From: Alphaproteobacteria bacterium
GTDB taxonomy: Bacteria; Pseudomonadota; Alphaproteobacteria; Caulobacterales; Maricaulaceae
Length of the DNA stretch: 54,877 nt
Reading direction: 5' to 3'
NCBI GenBank assembly: GCA_024278855.1
Contig: JAJRSJ010000047.1
Span: 1 to 54,877, forward strand
Each line of letters opens with the position of its first letter. The first letter of the stretch is position 1. Position numbers and translations under genes: made by a program. The notes beneath the pieces are model-generated. The model saw only the letters and a program-made list of their open reading frames with translations, was not told where the DNA came from and searched no databases. Below, in pieces: positions 43,852 to 51,591 of the stretch.

Positions 43852-44177
43852 CCCACCTCAAACCAGCCAGATTTACGCTTTTCTTCCCGGTCAAGATCAG
43901 CTTGCCTTTGTGACAGCCGGGTTTGATTTGCCAGACATCGCGCAAGACATGGTTCAACTCGAACACGATCTACAAAAGCTTCCGCCGCATATCCCGCCAA
44001 AACCTCGGCGATGACATCTCCCGGCTGACATTTTCGCTCCTTGGCCACCGCCGCAATCTCGACCCAAACGGCTTCCAGCATTTCAATTCGCAATGAAACT
44101 GTGCCAATATCAGCCACAGGAACCACCACACCGCCATTTAACCCGGCCCGGCACTGAGGTTTTCTCGCCCGGCTCAT
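43848..44177 (-). CDS. Small phage protein, function unknown
   Basis: A 109-residue protein starting at the ATG at 44177 (ATGA overlap with the preceding gene). It has a basic N-terminus, a helical centre (AVWVEIAAVAKERK) and a charged C-terminal stretch (RLSQRQADLDREEKRK). No family recognised. Confidence 0.55.
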   Translation of the reverse strand: MSRARKPQCRAGLNGGVVVPVADIGTVSLRIEMLEAVWVEIAAVAKERKCQPGDVIAEVLAGYAAEAFVDRVRVEPCLARCLANQTRLSQRQADLDREEKRKSGWFEVG

Positions 44178-44752
44178 AACCCGCCCGCCGCACAAACCGG
44201 GCTATCCGGCGTAAAGTCCGCCGGAACCGCCGAACTGCCCTCAACCAAAAAAGCAACCGCGTTTTTCATATTCGCGCCCGCAAGCCGTAGCCAACTCAAA
44301 GCCCCCCCGACCGACATAGCGCCGCCGGAAACGGCTTGCAAAATCGCGCGGGTTTCCGGACTATCCTCGACCAGCCCGTCCCCAATTTTCGTCCCCCGGC
44401 CCCAAGCATCAACCGCCCATTCACAATTTTTATTGACTTCCAAAGCCTCCGCCGCCACATCCCAAAGATCAAAACCCTGACTTTGCGCCAAACACATCAA
44501 CGTAAATACGACATTGCCGCTCGACCGCGCAATCCCGGCGCTATCCCCGACCGCCGCCTTATCAATTAAATCCGCCATTTCCCTATTGGCCCGGCCAATG
44601 CGCACCGCCGCACCCTCAGCGACACCCACAGGCCAGCGGCGATGACCCGGCTTTAAATCCAGCAGACAAACGCCACTGCCGCCTTTGGCTGGCGTGATGT
44701 TAATTTTAGGCACCGCCCGCGCCCGCGCTCTTTGTTGGTTTCGCCGGCCCAT
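44174..44752 (-). CDS. Phage protein, function unknown
   Basis: A 192-residue protein starting at the ATG at 44752, overlapping the lipoprotein stop (TAATG). A basic N-terminus (RRNQQRARARAVPK) is followed by LDLKPGHRRWPVGV, which faintly resembles the end of GcrA-type regulators, and a helical C-terminal half. The GcrA resemblance is too short to rely on. Confidence 0.55.
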   Translation of the reverse strand: MGRRNQQRARARAVPKINITPAKGGSGVCLLDLKPGHRRWPVGVAEGAAVRIGRANREMADLIDKAAVGDSAGIARSSGNVVFTLMCLAQSQGFDLWDVAAEALEVNKNCEWAVDAWGRGTKIGDGLVEDSPETRAILQAVSGGAMSVGGALSWLRLAGANMKNAVAFLVEGSSAVPADFTPDSPVCAAGGL

Positions 44753-45072
44753 TACCACACCCCTCTTGGGGATTGGCCCGCTATTTTTTTCCTAAAAATC
44801 ACAACGCCACACCCACTGGCCTGCGCCCGCTCTTGCACCCACCGCCGGTGTTGGCCCGGCGGAAATTGTGCAACAAAGACCAAACCCGCACCGTCTTGAA
44901 ATGTCACCAAATGTCGATCGAATGACCCGTTAGCGGCGAAACAAATTTTTGCACGCGCAACAATCGGAACCTCCAGGTTTTGACCGGACGAAACGGGATA
45001 TTTTGGTTTTTTGTCACAACTTGTAAATCCAAGCAAAACCAAAATCCAAACCGCGATATAAATTTTATTCAT
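44752..45072 (-). CDS. Small predicted lipoprotein
   Basis: A 106-residue protein from the ATG at 45072, with GGAGGG upstream. The signal sequence ends in LLGFTSC (Cys19), so it should be a lipoprotein of the envelope. The mature part has two further Cys residues (AKICFAAN, SGCGVVIF). It lies in the middle of the replication genes, where a lipoprotein is unusual; it may block superinfecting phages or alter the envelope. Confidence 0.6.
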   Translation of the reverse strand: MNKIYIAVWILVLLGFTSCDKKPKYPVSSGQNLEVPIVARAKICFAANGSFDRHLVTFQDGAGLVFVAQFPPGQHRRWVQERAQASGCGVVIFRKKIAGQSPRGVW

Positions 45073-46348
45073 TGCTACCCTCCGCCTTTTCCCCACATCT
45101 TTCAACCCCCAACATGTCGCAAAAATCCATACCGACAGGCGGCCAAGCCGTGTAAACCTCATGTCCCTGACGCACCAAACGGCGGGCCGCAGAACCAAAT
45201 TCCTTTTGCGCGCGGTCACCACCCAAAACCTTCAAACTTCCGTCTAGGTTTTTCAAATCCGAAAAATCATTGTCTGCCAACAGCAACACTCCGGTGTCCG
45301 GCGGGACATCAGCCCGCTGCACCCAAAGCGCATTGGCCACCGCCAAGGTTGTCTCAATTCCTTCGCCGATCACCCACAAAACATTGTCAGTTGTCGGCGG
45401 GTTCCACCCCTCGTGCTTGTCCGCATCGGTCGGGTGTATTCGTCCGCGAATGGCGGAGAGAGACAGCCCGGAAACGAAATGATAAAATTGGCCACTATCC
45501 TTTTCCCCGACCTCAAACCGGCCCAAATCAAGCCCGCCGTCCGCCAACTTCATGGGCCCAATCATCTGTTTGGCATTCCAGTTAGGATACGGATTTCCGT
45601 CCACATCTAATGGATTGGCCTTGCCAAATCCGGCCTTCGTCGGCACCAAAAACGTCCGGTGCAGGGCTTTGATGTCCCGTTTTTTATCCCGCGCAATCGC
45701 CACCATCGCCGGAAATTTACCAATTTCCACACGCTCTCCCGGCGGGCCGACGTAAGCAGGCAAGCCCGGATGAAATTTCAAATCATCCGGCCAACCCATC
45801 CCGCCGGCCCTTTGATTTTCCCCATCTGAACTTTCCCCATCTGGACTTTGCTTTACCGCCGCCGGGTCTACACCCCGCCCGGACAAATATGCTTGCACCG
45901 GCGACCCTAAGCCGTCCACACATTCAGACAAAATTTCTGCAATCTGCGCAGTGTCCCTCGCCCGCTTCGCGGCAGCGGCTTTCACTGCCGCGACTTCGCG
46001 CCGCTTGCGGGCGACCTCAAGCTGTCGCCGATCACTTTCGGTCAAATCCTTTGTTCCGCGCAGGAACTTTGCCGCGTCCATAAACCCGCATTTTTTGACA
46101 AACTGCGCCAAATTGATGACATCACCGCCAAAGCCGCAGGAAAAACAATGGCCAAGCTGCTTGGCGACACTGATCGAGAACTTGCCGCGCTTGCCGCAGT
46201 CCGGGCACGGCCCGGACATTTGATTGCCCACTCGAACAAACGGCCCAAACCCAAACCCCTCAGCCGTCGAAATATAGGGATTCATATCCTTCAGCCCCGC
46301 CACATCAATCGGCGGCAATGACCTAGACTGCGCAGGGGCCGAACTCAC
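45065..46348 (-). CDS. Phage DNA primase (CHC2 zinc finger and Toprim)
   Basis: A 427-residue protein. A CHC2-type zinc ribbon (GPCPDCGKRGKFSISVAKQL then HCFSCGFGGDVINL) lies at about residues 45-85. The central part carries a Toprim domain with VIGEGIETTLAVA and LLLADNDFSD. It should make RNA primers, working with the SF3 helicase encoded 8 kb downstream. The start overlaps the upstream gene by ATGA; an internal ATG (MNPYIS) is an alternative. Confidence 0.85.
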   Translation of the reverse strand: MSSAPAQSRSLPPIDVAGLKDMNPYISTAEGFGFGPFVRVGNQMSGPCPDCGKRGKFSISVAKQLGHCFSCGFGGDVINLAQFVKKCGFMDAAKFLRGTKDLTESDRRQLEVARKRREVAAVKAAAAKRARDTAQIAEILSECVDGLGSPVQAYLSGRGVDPAAVKQSPDGESSDGENQRAGGMGWPDDLKFHPGLPAYVGPPGERVEIGKFPAMVAIARDKKRDIKALHRTFLVPTKAGFGKANPLDVDGNPYPNWNAKQMIGPMKLADGGLDLGRFEVGEKDSGQFYHFVSGLSLSAIRGRIHPTDADKHEGWNPPTTDNVLWVIGEGIETTLAVANALWVQRADVPPDTGVLLLADNDFSDLKNLDGSLKVLGGDRAQKEFGSAARRLVRQGHEVYTAWPPVGMDFCDMLGVERCGEKAEGSNE

Positions 46349-46692
46349 AGCGACACCTGCCGCCCTGCGAAGTCCAGATCACACAGATATTTTATTGCCA
46401 ACAATGTTAGTGACCCGTCCGGGTTGATTTGACCCGCCGTGACCATCGCGGCCGCCGCTTGCCTGGTCATATTGAACGCCCCGCCAACCCCGACCAAAGT
46501 GAACACTTCCCCGTCCCAACAGCCGGCGGACAACAAAGGTCGAATGTCATTTATAGCGTCAAGGGCGGAGACTTGCTCCACCGTTGGTTCTTGCCAACAT
46601 GGCTTGGGCTGTGGCCCGGCGGCCAACAAGGCCCGACCGAGCGCAATTAACTTTTCAGCACTGCGGCGTTTGAATGTTTTTATATTGACCAT
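46345..46692 (-). CDS. Small phage protein, function unknown
   Basis: A 115-residue protein with a basic start (NIKTFKRRSAEKLIALGRAL) and two predicted helical regions. It lies between a CII-like regulator set and the primase with ATGA coupling at its end. No family recognised. Confidence 0.55.
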   Translation of the reverse strand: MVNIKTFKRRSAEKLIALGRALLAAGPQPKPCWQEPTVEQVSALDAINDIRPLLSAGCWDGEVFTLVGVGGAFNMTRQAAAAMVTAGQINPDGSLTLLAIKYLCDLDFAGRQVSL

Positions 46693-46736
46693 TTTTTCCT
46701 CATTGCAAATTCCTCAAAATACCCGCCGCCAAACCA

Positions 46737-47105
46737 TCAGCCCAAATCACCCCGCCGCCGTTTTTCTTGGAGTGGGCTTTGAAACCCGCGCCACTTTAGC
46801 GGCGAAATACATTTGATTGTTGACGCCGCCATTTCGCGAATTTCGCGCTCGTCCGACTCGGCCAATAAAACCGCAGCCTGCCAAAGCATCCGCGCCACAC
46901 CCGGCACGCGGGCCACCGAGACCATTTGTCCTTGGTTAAACAAAGCCAGTTTTTGGGCCAACTTTCGGCGACCCAACCATTCATGCGGTCCACGGGCGAC
47001 GATTTCGGCCTGAAGAACCAAACCGCAAATATCGCGGTAGGAAATCCCGCCGGCCCCGACGGGACACGGCTCAATTGCCTGTGATTGTGTGGAAAAACCC
47101 GTCAT
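46737..47105 (-). CDS. Small phage protein, function unknown
   Basis: A 122-residue protein with mostly helical composition and Cys residues scattered in the N-terminal part (CPVGAGGISYRDICGLV). It overlaps the CII-like gene by ATGA. No family recognised. Confidence 0.55.
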   Translation of the reverse strand: MTGFSTQSQAIEPCPVGAGGISYRDICGLVLQAEIVARGPHEWLGRRKLAQKLALFNQGQMVSVARVPGVARMLWQAAVLLAESDEREIREMAASTIKCISPLKWRGFQSPLQEKRRRGDLG

Positions 47106-47539
47106 GATCCTGTTGCCCCCGCAGAGCTTATTTCCGTAGAGCCCAGTTCCGCTTCAAATGCCCCAAGCGCGCTGCGCAGGACCAAAACTTCACGGTGCAA
47201 AGCAGTCATTTCGTTGGGACTAAGACCGCCATTTTTCATGGCTTGGTGCAATTGCGCGTTCAAAGCCGCGGACTTTTGAGTAAGCTCAATGGCGTCCGCG
47301 ACAATATCCCCGTCCGCGCCGAGCGGCACCGCGTCCACAAGACCGCGCGAATAAATTGGCCGCCCACAATATATTTCCAAATCGGCGATAACGTCGATGG
47401 GTAAAAAATAGTTTTTATGGACTGTGGCCGCATTTGACAAAGCCGTTTTGCCAAGCCGACACGCCGTTGCGGCCTCTTCAAAACCGCCGCACGCCTTGCA
47501 CAAGGCCCGCGCCAAAGCCGCATGTTTGCGCGGCGTCAC
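47102..47539 (-). CDS. CII-like phage regulatory protein
   Basis: A 145-residue protein starting at the GTG at 47539, with AGAGG upstream. The first 70 residues (HAALARALCKACGGFEEAAT, then LPIDVIADLEIYCGRPIYSR) resemble the phage regulatory CII-type family of alphaproteobacterial prophages, with a helix-turn-helix. A C-terminal helix probably multimerises the protein. As the second gene of the leftward early operon after cro, it has the place of lambda cII. The longer frame to 47656 has no start signal. Confidence 0.7.
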   Translation of the reverse strand: MTPRKHAALARALCKACGGFEEAATACRLGKTALSNAATVHKNYFLPIDVIADLEIYCGRPIYSRGLVDAVPLGADGDIVADAIELTQKSAALNAQLHQAMKNGGLSPNEMTALHREVLVLRSALGAFEAELGSTEISSAGATGS

Positions 47540-47724
47540 GCCAACCTCTCGCTGTGGAAATACACCGCGAATTTCCACTTTAAAAAAGCGGCGAGATTTG
47601 CTAAATGGATAAATGTCATGCGCAGCAAAGCTGCCGCTTGGAAAATATCTATACAATTGGCGGCCAAATCTGTTAAAGTAAATTTCAGAACACTCATCAA
47701 CCTCTCACAATCAAGGAGACATTC

Positions 47725-47895
47725 ATGAAATCCACCGAAGATTTGGCCGCCTTCCGGCGCGCCCATGGTCTTGGGCTCGGGGCAGAACCCGACCTGGACG
47801 CCCGTATTCTCGCATCTGTCACCATTGAAATGGCGCGACACAGGGTAAAGTCTTGCCGCAAAACCGAATACCAAAAGAAAATCCGCAACCTGTGA
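47725..47895 (+). CDS. Small protein on the opposite strand of the switch region
   Basis: A 56-residue frame on the plus strand, MKSTEDLAAFRRAHGLGLGA onward, ending KKIRNL. AAGGAG lies six bases before the ATG, the ideal distance. Composition is protein-like and mainly helical, with a basic C-terminus. It lies between the CII-like and Cro-like genes, opposite to early transcription. No family recognised. Confidence 0.5.
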   Translation: MKSTEDLAAFRRAHGLGLGAEPDLDARILASVTIEMARHRVKSCRKTEYQKKIRNL

Positions 47896-47930
47896 CCTCC
47901 CCCGTGACTTCCCCCGTGACTTCATTGTGC
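47891..47930 (-). repeat. Tandem 12-bp repeats just after cro
   Basis: On the minus strand three 12-base units are seen directly after the cro stop codon: AAGTCACGGGGG repeated with small changes (AAGTCACGGGGG, AGGTCACAGG). In lambda this position holds nutR. A role in antitermination or termination is speculative. Confidence 0.55.
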
Positions 47931-48188
47931 AGCCTCCATATCGGAAGCGGGAACATCGCCGCAATACAGCGGCAATCGGTCCGGGAAGAAATCCACAGGC
48001 TTAATTCCCAATCCTTCTGCGTCAGACTTGGCGAGGATGGCTCTTTGCCGCGCACCCGTAAACCCATTGCTGAACTTACATTGCTGGATTGTAGACTGCG
48101 GCCACCCCGTCCATTCAACAAAGTTTTTTTGTACACCCTCAAAAAAAGTGTCAACAATATGATCTACTACATTTGGAATATCACTCAT
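47922..48188 (-). CDS. cro: Cro-like repressor
   Basis: An 88-residue protein with an HTH of the Cro/carph-isopro type (FEGVQKNFVEWTGWPQSTIQ, QCKFSNGFTGARQRAILAKS). It is divergent from the CI-like gene, the order of a lambda immunity region. Its promoter -10 (TATTAA at 48201-48196) is only seven bases from the ATG, so the transcript may be leaderless. Confidence 0.75.
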   Translation of the reverse strand: MSDIPNVVDHIVDTFFEGVQKNFVEWTGWPQSTIQQCKFSNGFTGARQRAILAKSDAEGLGIKPVDFFPDRLPLYCGDVPASDMEAAQ

Positions 48189-48243
48189 AACGGTGTTAAT
48201 AACGTCAATAACGGTATTGTCAACCGTTATTTACGGTATACCG
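48187..48243. promoter_or_regulatory. Switch region: PR-like promoter and operators
   Basis: A perfect palindrome AATAACGGT-7-ACCGTTATT spans 48207-48231. Related half-sites ATAACGGT (48187-48194) and the palindrome CGGTATACCG (48234-48243) flank it. On the minus strand, -35 TTGACA (48223-48218) and -10 TATTAA (48201-48196), 16 bases apart, form a strong promoter for cro and the early genes; the palindrome covers the -35. The repressor promoter is not clear. Confidence 0.8.
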
Positions 48244-48268
48244 AAACTTTACCCAAAACGAGAACCTT

Positions 48269-48898
48269 ATGAATATTGGCAGACGGATAAAAGATGCCCG
48301 AAAAAGCGCGGGATATAGTCAGATTGATCTGGCGCAAGCTATGCAGACAAGACAAAGCACCGTGTCGGATTGGGAGCGAAATATAAACGAAGTCCCCCGC
48401 GCAAAACTGAAACAAATTTCGGAAATACTTTCAGTGTCATTATTGGAACTTGAGTTCGGCGAATCCGCCCAGGAAGACTGGGACGATAATTTCACCAACG
48501 ACAAAAAAACTCAACCAAAGCAAATTCCTATGGTCGGCGATCTCGGGGCGGGGGGACACATCAACCCGGTCGACGATCACCATATGGGCGGCGGCCTCGA
48601 ACAAGTTCCGCCGGCGCCCGACGCTGCCGAAGGCACCGTCGCCGTCCGGGTCAGCGGCGACAGCTTGTACCCGTTTCTCAAGGCCGGGGCTTTGATCTAT
48701 TATTCGCGCCGCGAAAACAACATCACCGACTACCTTCACGAAATGGTCATTTGCCACCTCGCCGACGGCCGCAAAGCCCTCAAAGTCTTGACCCCCGGCA
48801 CAATCCCCGGACGCTTCACCCTAACCTCAGTCAATGCATCGCCCATGCAAAATGAACAAGTAGAAAGCGTCAGCCCCATAGACTGGATGAAGCCGTGA
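48269..48898 (+). CDS. CI/LexA-like prophage repressor (S24 family)
   Basis: A 209-residue protein. An XRE-type HTH lies at residues 1-60 (SQIDLAQAMQTRQSTVSDWE), and the S24 autoprotease domain at about 85-205. The likely cleavage site is Ala94-Gly95 in LGAGG. The catalytic Ser132 lies in VSGDSLYPF, and the Lys is probably K172 in KALKVL. DNA damage would trigger self-cleavage and induce the prophage. It starts next to its operators. Confidence 0.92.
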   Translation: MNIGRRIKDARKSAGYSQIDLAQAMQTRQSTVSDWERNINEVPRAKLKQISEILSVSLLELEFGESAQEDWDDNFTNDKKTQPKQIPMVGDLGAGGHINPVDDHHMGGGLEQVPPAPDAAEGTVAVRVSGDSLYPFLKAGALIYYSRRENNITDYLHEMVICHLADGRKALKVLTPGTIPGRFTLTSVNASPMQNEQVESVSPIDWMKP

Positions 48899-48971
48899 GC
48901 GCGGGGTTTAAAAGCGTATGCTATAAGCAAATATGTGCATCTCAGGCAAACAGTTAGAGGGCTTGCTTCCT

Positions 48972-49391
48972 TTACTGGCCGGGTTTAATAAACAACGGTG
49001 GCCCACTTTTAACTGTAAGCACAGCGAACAATTCACTACATTCAACATCGGCATAACCGCAATCACCGCTCGCTATAACAAAACCACCATGTTTATCCAT
49101 CGGGGTTTTGATTACACAAATCAAATTACCGTCCGAGTTAACCCAATAGCCTTTGTTGGGGCTACCATCATCGTTGAATTGTGGACCTTGCGGCCCGGAC
49201 TTCAGGCCCGGAACAACGGTATTCGCTTTTTTAATCACGGTCAAACACCGACTGATTTGCAAATCCCTGCCGCTTGGTGGTCGCCATTCCTTTGTGGCTT
49301 GAAATCCCGTGGATTGCTGCTCCTCCGCCACGCCCGCAGCCACAGCAAGAAGGCCAAAAACAACAACCGGAAATAAAAGAAATTGCTTCAT
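48972..49391 (-). CDS. Secreted protein, exclusion or conversion candidate
   Basis: A 139-residue protein with a clear signal peptide (MKQFLLFPVVVFGLLAVAAG) and a mature part with four Cys that could form disulphides (SRCLTVI, NLICVI, SGDCGYADVECS). It overlaps the membrane-protein gene by ATGA. Between the repressor and the second operon it could be expressed in the lysogen. No family recognised. Confidence 0.6.
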   Translation of the reverse strand: MKQFLLFPVVVFGLLAVAAGVAEEQQSTGFQATKEWRPPSGRDLQISRCLTVIKKANTVVPGLKSGPQGPQFNDDGSPNKGYWVNSDGNLICVIKTPMDKHGGFVIASGDCGYADVECSELFAVLTVKSGPPLFIKPGQ

Positions 49392-49621
49392 TTTCGAGGC
49401 GCACCCAATAAACCTTGCCGGCGACTGGCCAAAACGCCCAAACCAACACAAATCCCGGCGATCATCATGCCCAAAAATACAAACCCGACACACATCATAA
49501 ACGCGGTTTCACTCATTCCGCGCACGGAATCTCCATTTATAATAAACCGTCCGAAAAAAGCACTAAATCCCAGTGAGACCAGTGCCAAAATATAAAATAA
49601 ACCAGACAAATTACCCGCCAT
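49388..49621 (-). CDS. Small membrane protein, exclusion candidate
   Basis: A 77-residue protein with two hydrophobic segments (LFYILALVSLGFSAFF and MMCVGFVFLGMMIAGICVGL). The two-gene operon with the secreted protein is not needed for growth or lysis by its place and may act on the envelope of the lysogen, for example against superinfection. No family recognised. A GTG two codons upstream is an alternative start. Confidence 0.6.
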   Translation of the reverse strand: MAGNLSGLFYILALVSLGFSAFFGRFIINGDSVRGMSETAFMMCVGFVFLGMMIAGICVGLGVLASRRQGLLGAPRK

Positions 49622-49681
49622 TTTCACAACCTAGATATAAAGTACCACACCCCCCACCCATGTCAAGTTTATGTAAAACGT

Positions 49682-49718
49682 AAATAACGGTTGACTATAC
49701 CGCTTTTTACGTTATTAC
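49682..49718 (+). promoter_or_regulatory. Second operator-promoter module (PL-like)
   Basis: On the plus strand, AATAACGGT then ACCGCTTTT (7 bases between) covers a promoter with -35 TTGACT (49691-49696) and -10 TATTAC (49713-49718), spaced 16. The arrangement and most bases match the cro promoter in the switch region. It should drive the rightward operon to int under the same repressor. Confidence 0.8.
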
Positions 49719-49744
49719 ACAAATATCACAAAATAGGAGACCGC

Positions 49745-49909
49745 ATGACAAACGCACCAAAACGCCAAACCCTCGCCGCAAACGGCGGCGAACTGGCAGG
49801 CGCCCACAAACAAAAAGCCGCCCAATACACCGAACTTGCCAACCGCCTGGACGCAAACGCCGCCCAACGATCAAACAAACCAATCCACCAACACCAACTT
49901 TGGAATTGA
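49745..49909 (+). CDS. Small protein, first gene of the rightward operon
   Basis: A 54-residue protein with GGAG five bases before the ATG. It is Ala/Gln/Asn-rich and probably a single helix (HKQKAAQYTELANRLDANAA). It is the first gene after the PL-like promoter. Small first genes in such operons are often host-takeover or anti-repressor proteins; role unknown. Confidence 0.55.
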   Translation: MTNAPKRQTLAANGGELAGAHKQKAAQYTELANRLDANAAQRSNKPIHQHQLWN

Positions 49910-49913
49910 AGAT

Positions 49914-50330
49914 ATGACAAAATATTATTACCTCGAAAACTATGCGGACGAAATAATGCCCTACGACGCCACACTGACCGGGGCCGCTTTATTCTTGGCA
50001 ACCGGAAAAGCTTACAAGGACGATGAGAGAGATTTTTTCCAAGGCAAAAACCCGCATAAATCAGGCGAGATTTTCAAAATGTACATCAGCGAGATTGTTT
50101 GGGCAGGCCGGGTAGAAAACCTCCCCAACCCCGCTCCACAATATAAATGGTGTGCGATAGCCCGCGGCCCCAATCAAGGCTGGGGCCCCGATGATGTAGC
50201 GGAAAACGTGGAAGAACTCGACACCAAAGATAGAGACTGGTTGGTCTTGCTGGTATCGCCGCCCTCACAAAACTACCAATTCTTAATCACCGCCAAAGGC
50301 CCAAAACTTATCCCGGTCATGGCGCAATAA
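49914..50330 (+). CDS. Phage protein, function unknown
   Basis: A 138-residue protein starting at the ATG at 49914, four bases after the preceding stop. Aromatic-rich with acidic patches (KYYYLENYADEIMPYD). The stop overlaps the next start (TAATG). No family recognised. Confidence 0.55.
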   Translation: MTKYYYLENYADEIMPYDATLTGAALFLATGKAYKDDERDFFQGKNPHKSGEIFKMYISEIVWAGRVENLPNPAPQYKWCAIARGPNQGWGPDDVAENVEELDTKDRDWLVLLVSPPSQNYQFLITAKGPKLIPVMAQ

Positions 50331-51430
50331 TGGCAAGCACATCAAAAATCGAATGGACGGACGCGACCTGGAACCCGATCCGGCGGCAAGTCGACGGGAA
50401 ATTCGCTGGGCATTTCTGTGTCAAAGTCTCGGACGGCTGCACCAATTGCTATGCGGAAAGGATGCAACCACGTTTTGGCCACCCTGTCCGCTACGCCGCC
50501 CAGGAACAAGCCAATGTCGAGATATATTTGGACGGAAAAGAATTACTCGCGCCGCTTAGATGGAAAAAACCAAAGATGATTTTCGTCGGGTCAATGACCG
50601 ATATTTTCGGCGACTGGGTTTCAGACGAATGGCTGGATAAATTATACGCCGTCATGGCCCTGTGCCCGCAGCACACATTCCAGGTCGTAACCAAACGGGC
50701 CGAGCGCATGGCGAGATATTTAGCATCATCAAACCTAGATTTTCCGATTGCAGAGCGATCCGATGACGTTTCCTCTGCCGCATTTGATATTCGCGATCTA
50801 TTATCTAAGGGCAAAAACCTACTTTCACATTCAGATGAAGAATGTCTTATCAATGACAAATGGCCGCTGACCAATGTCTGGCACATGGTCAGTATTGAAG
50901 ACCAAAAAACCGCAAATGAACGCATCCCGCATCTCCTCCGCACCCCAAGCGCCATTCGCGGAATCAGCGCCGAACCTCTGCTCGGGCCTGTGGATTTAAC
51001 CCGCATTAAAACTGTTGATGGGGGAAATTCTGGCGAGATAGACGCTTTGAGAGGTGAATTGTTCATTTACGGTAATTGTGGCCAATCGTCACAAACTTTT
51101 AATTTTAATAAAATCGACTGGGTAATCGCAGGCGGTGAAAGCGGCCCGAACGCAAGGCCAATGCACCCCGACGGGCCAAGGCAACTCCGTGATCAGTGTA
51201 GGGCGACAAGAGGCGAAGAGGGATCGGAGCGACCGACAGAGAAACACAAAGGAACTGCCTTCTTTCTTAAGCAATGGGGTGAATGGGGTGAGTGGAAAAA
51301 TCACCGTTTAGAGGCAACACCCGGAAAAATTTGGGGGGACGGGAAGTTTAGTGTTCTCGTCGGTAAAAAAGCCGCCGGACGCTTGCTCGACGGCGTGGAA
51401 CATAATGAATATCCGGAACAAAAAACATGA
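50330..51430 (+). CDS. Phage Gp37/Gp68-like (DUF5131) protein
   Basis: A 366-residue protein of the family called phage Gp37Gp68 or DUF5131. The N-terminal IEWTDATWNPI and the Cys-rich CVKVSDGCTNCYAERM resemble a radical-SAM-like iron-sulphur binding segment. Central MIFVGSMTDIFGDWV and AGGESGPNARPM are also typical. Function is not established; a role in nucleic acid modification is plausible. It overlaps both neighbours. Confidence 0.8.
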   Translation: MASTSKIEWTDATWNPIRRQVDGKFAGHFCVKVSDGCTNCYAERMQPRFGHPVRYAAQEQANVEIYLDGKELLAPLRWKKPKMIFVGSMTDIFGDWVSDEWLDKLYAVMALCPQHTFQVVTKRAERMARYLASSNLDFPIAERSDDVSSAAFDIRDLLSKGKNLLSHSDEECLINDKWPLTNVWHMVSIEDQKTANERIPHLLRTPSAIRGISAEPLLGPVDLTRIKTVDGGNSGEIDALRGELFIYGNCGQSSQTFNFNKIDWVIAGGESGPNARPMHPDGPRQLRDQCRATRGEEGSERPTEKHKGTAFFLKQWGEWGEWKNHRLEATPGKIWGDGKFSVLVGKKAAGRLLDGVEHNEYPEQKT

Positions 51431-51591
51431 CTGAACTAGACAACAAAATATGGGCTCACTGTGACGACTACCAACACAACTGGATTGTGGCTTACCTCCC
51501 GCTAGAAATGAAAAAAACGGTTGCGCTAATGCGGAGTGCAGTATGCCCAAAATGCGCAAGCCCGATAATTATGATGGGGAAAACACCATGA
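51427..51591 (+). CDS. Small CxxC protein
   Basis: A 54-residue frame overlapping the DUF5131 stop by ATGA and the next start by ATGA. It has MTELDNKIWAHCDDYQHNW and a C-terminal VCPKCASP, which together could bind zinc. The double overlaps make it a likely real gene. Confidence 0.6.
   Translation: MTELDNKIWAHCDDYQHNWIVAYLPLEMKKTVALMRSAVCPKCASPIIMMGKTP

Noticed and set aside
44980-45585. A 201-codon plus-strand frame opposite the primase gene
   Set aside because: Complement of a gene with zinc ribbon and Toprim motifs; no start signal.
47536-47964. A 142-codon minus-strand frame across the cro-cII junction
   Set aside because: It overlaps cro in another frame and contains the tandem repeats; the plus-strand 56-codon gene with a good ribosome site is preferred.
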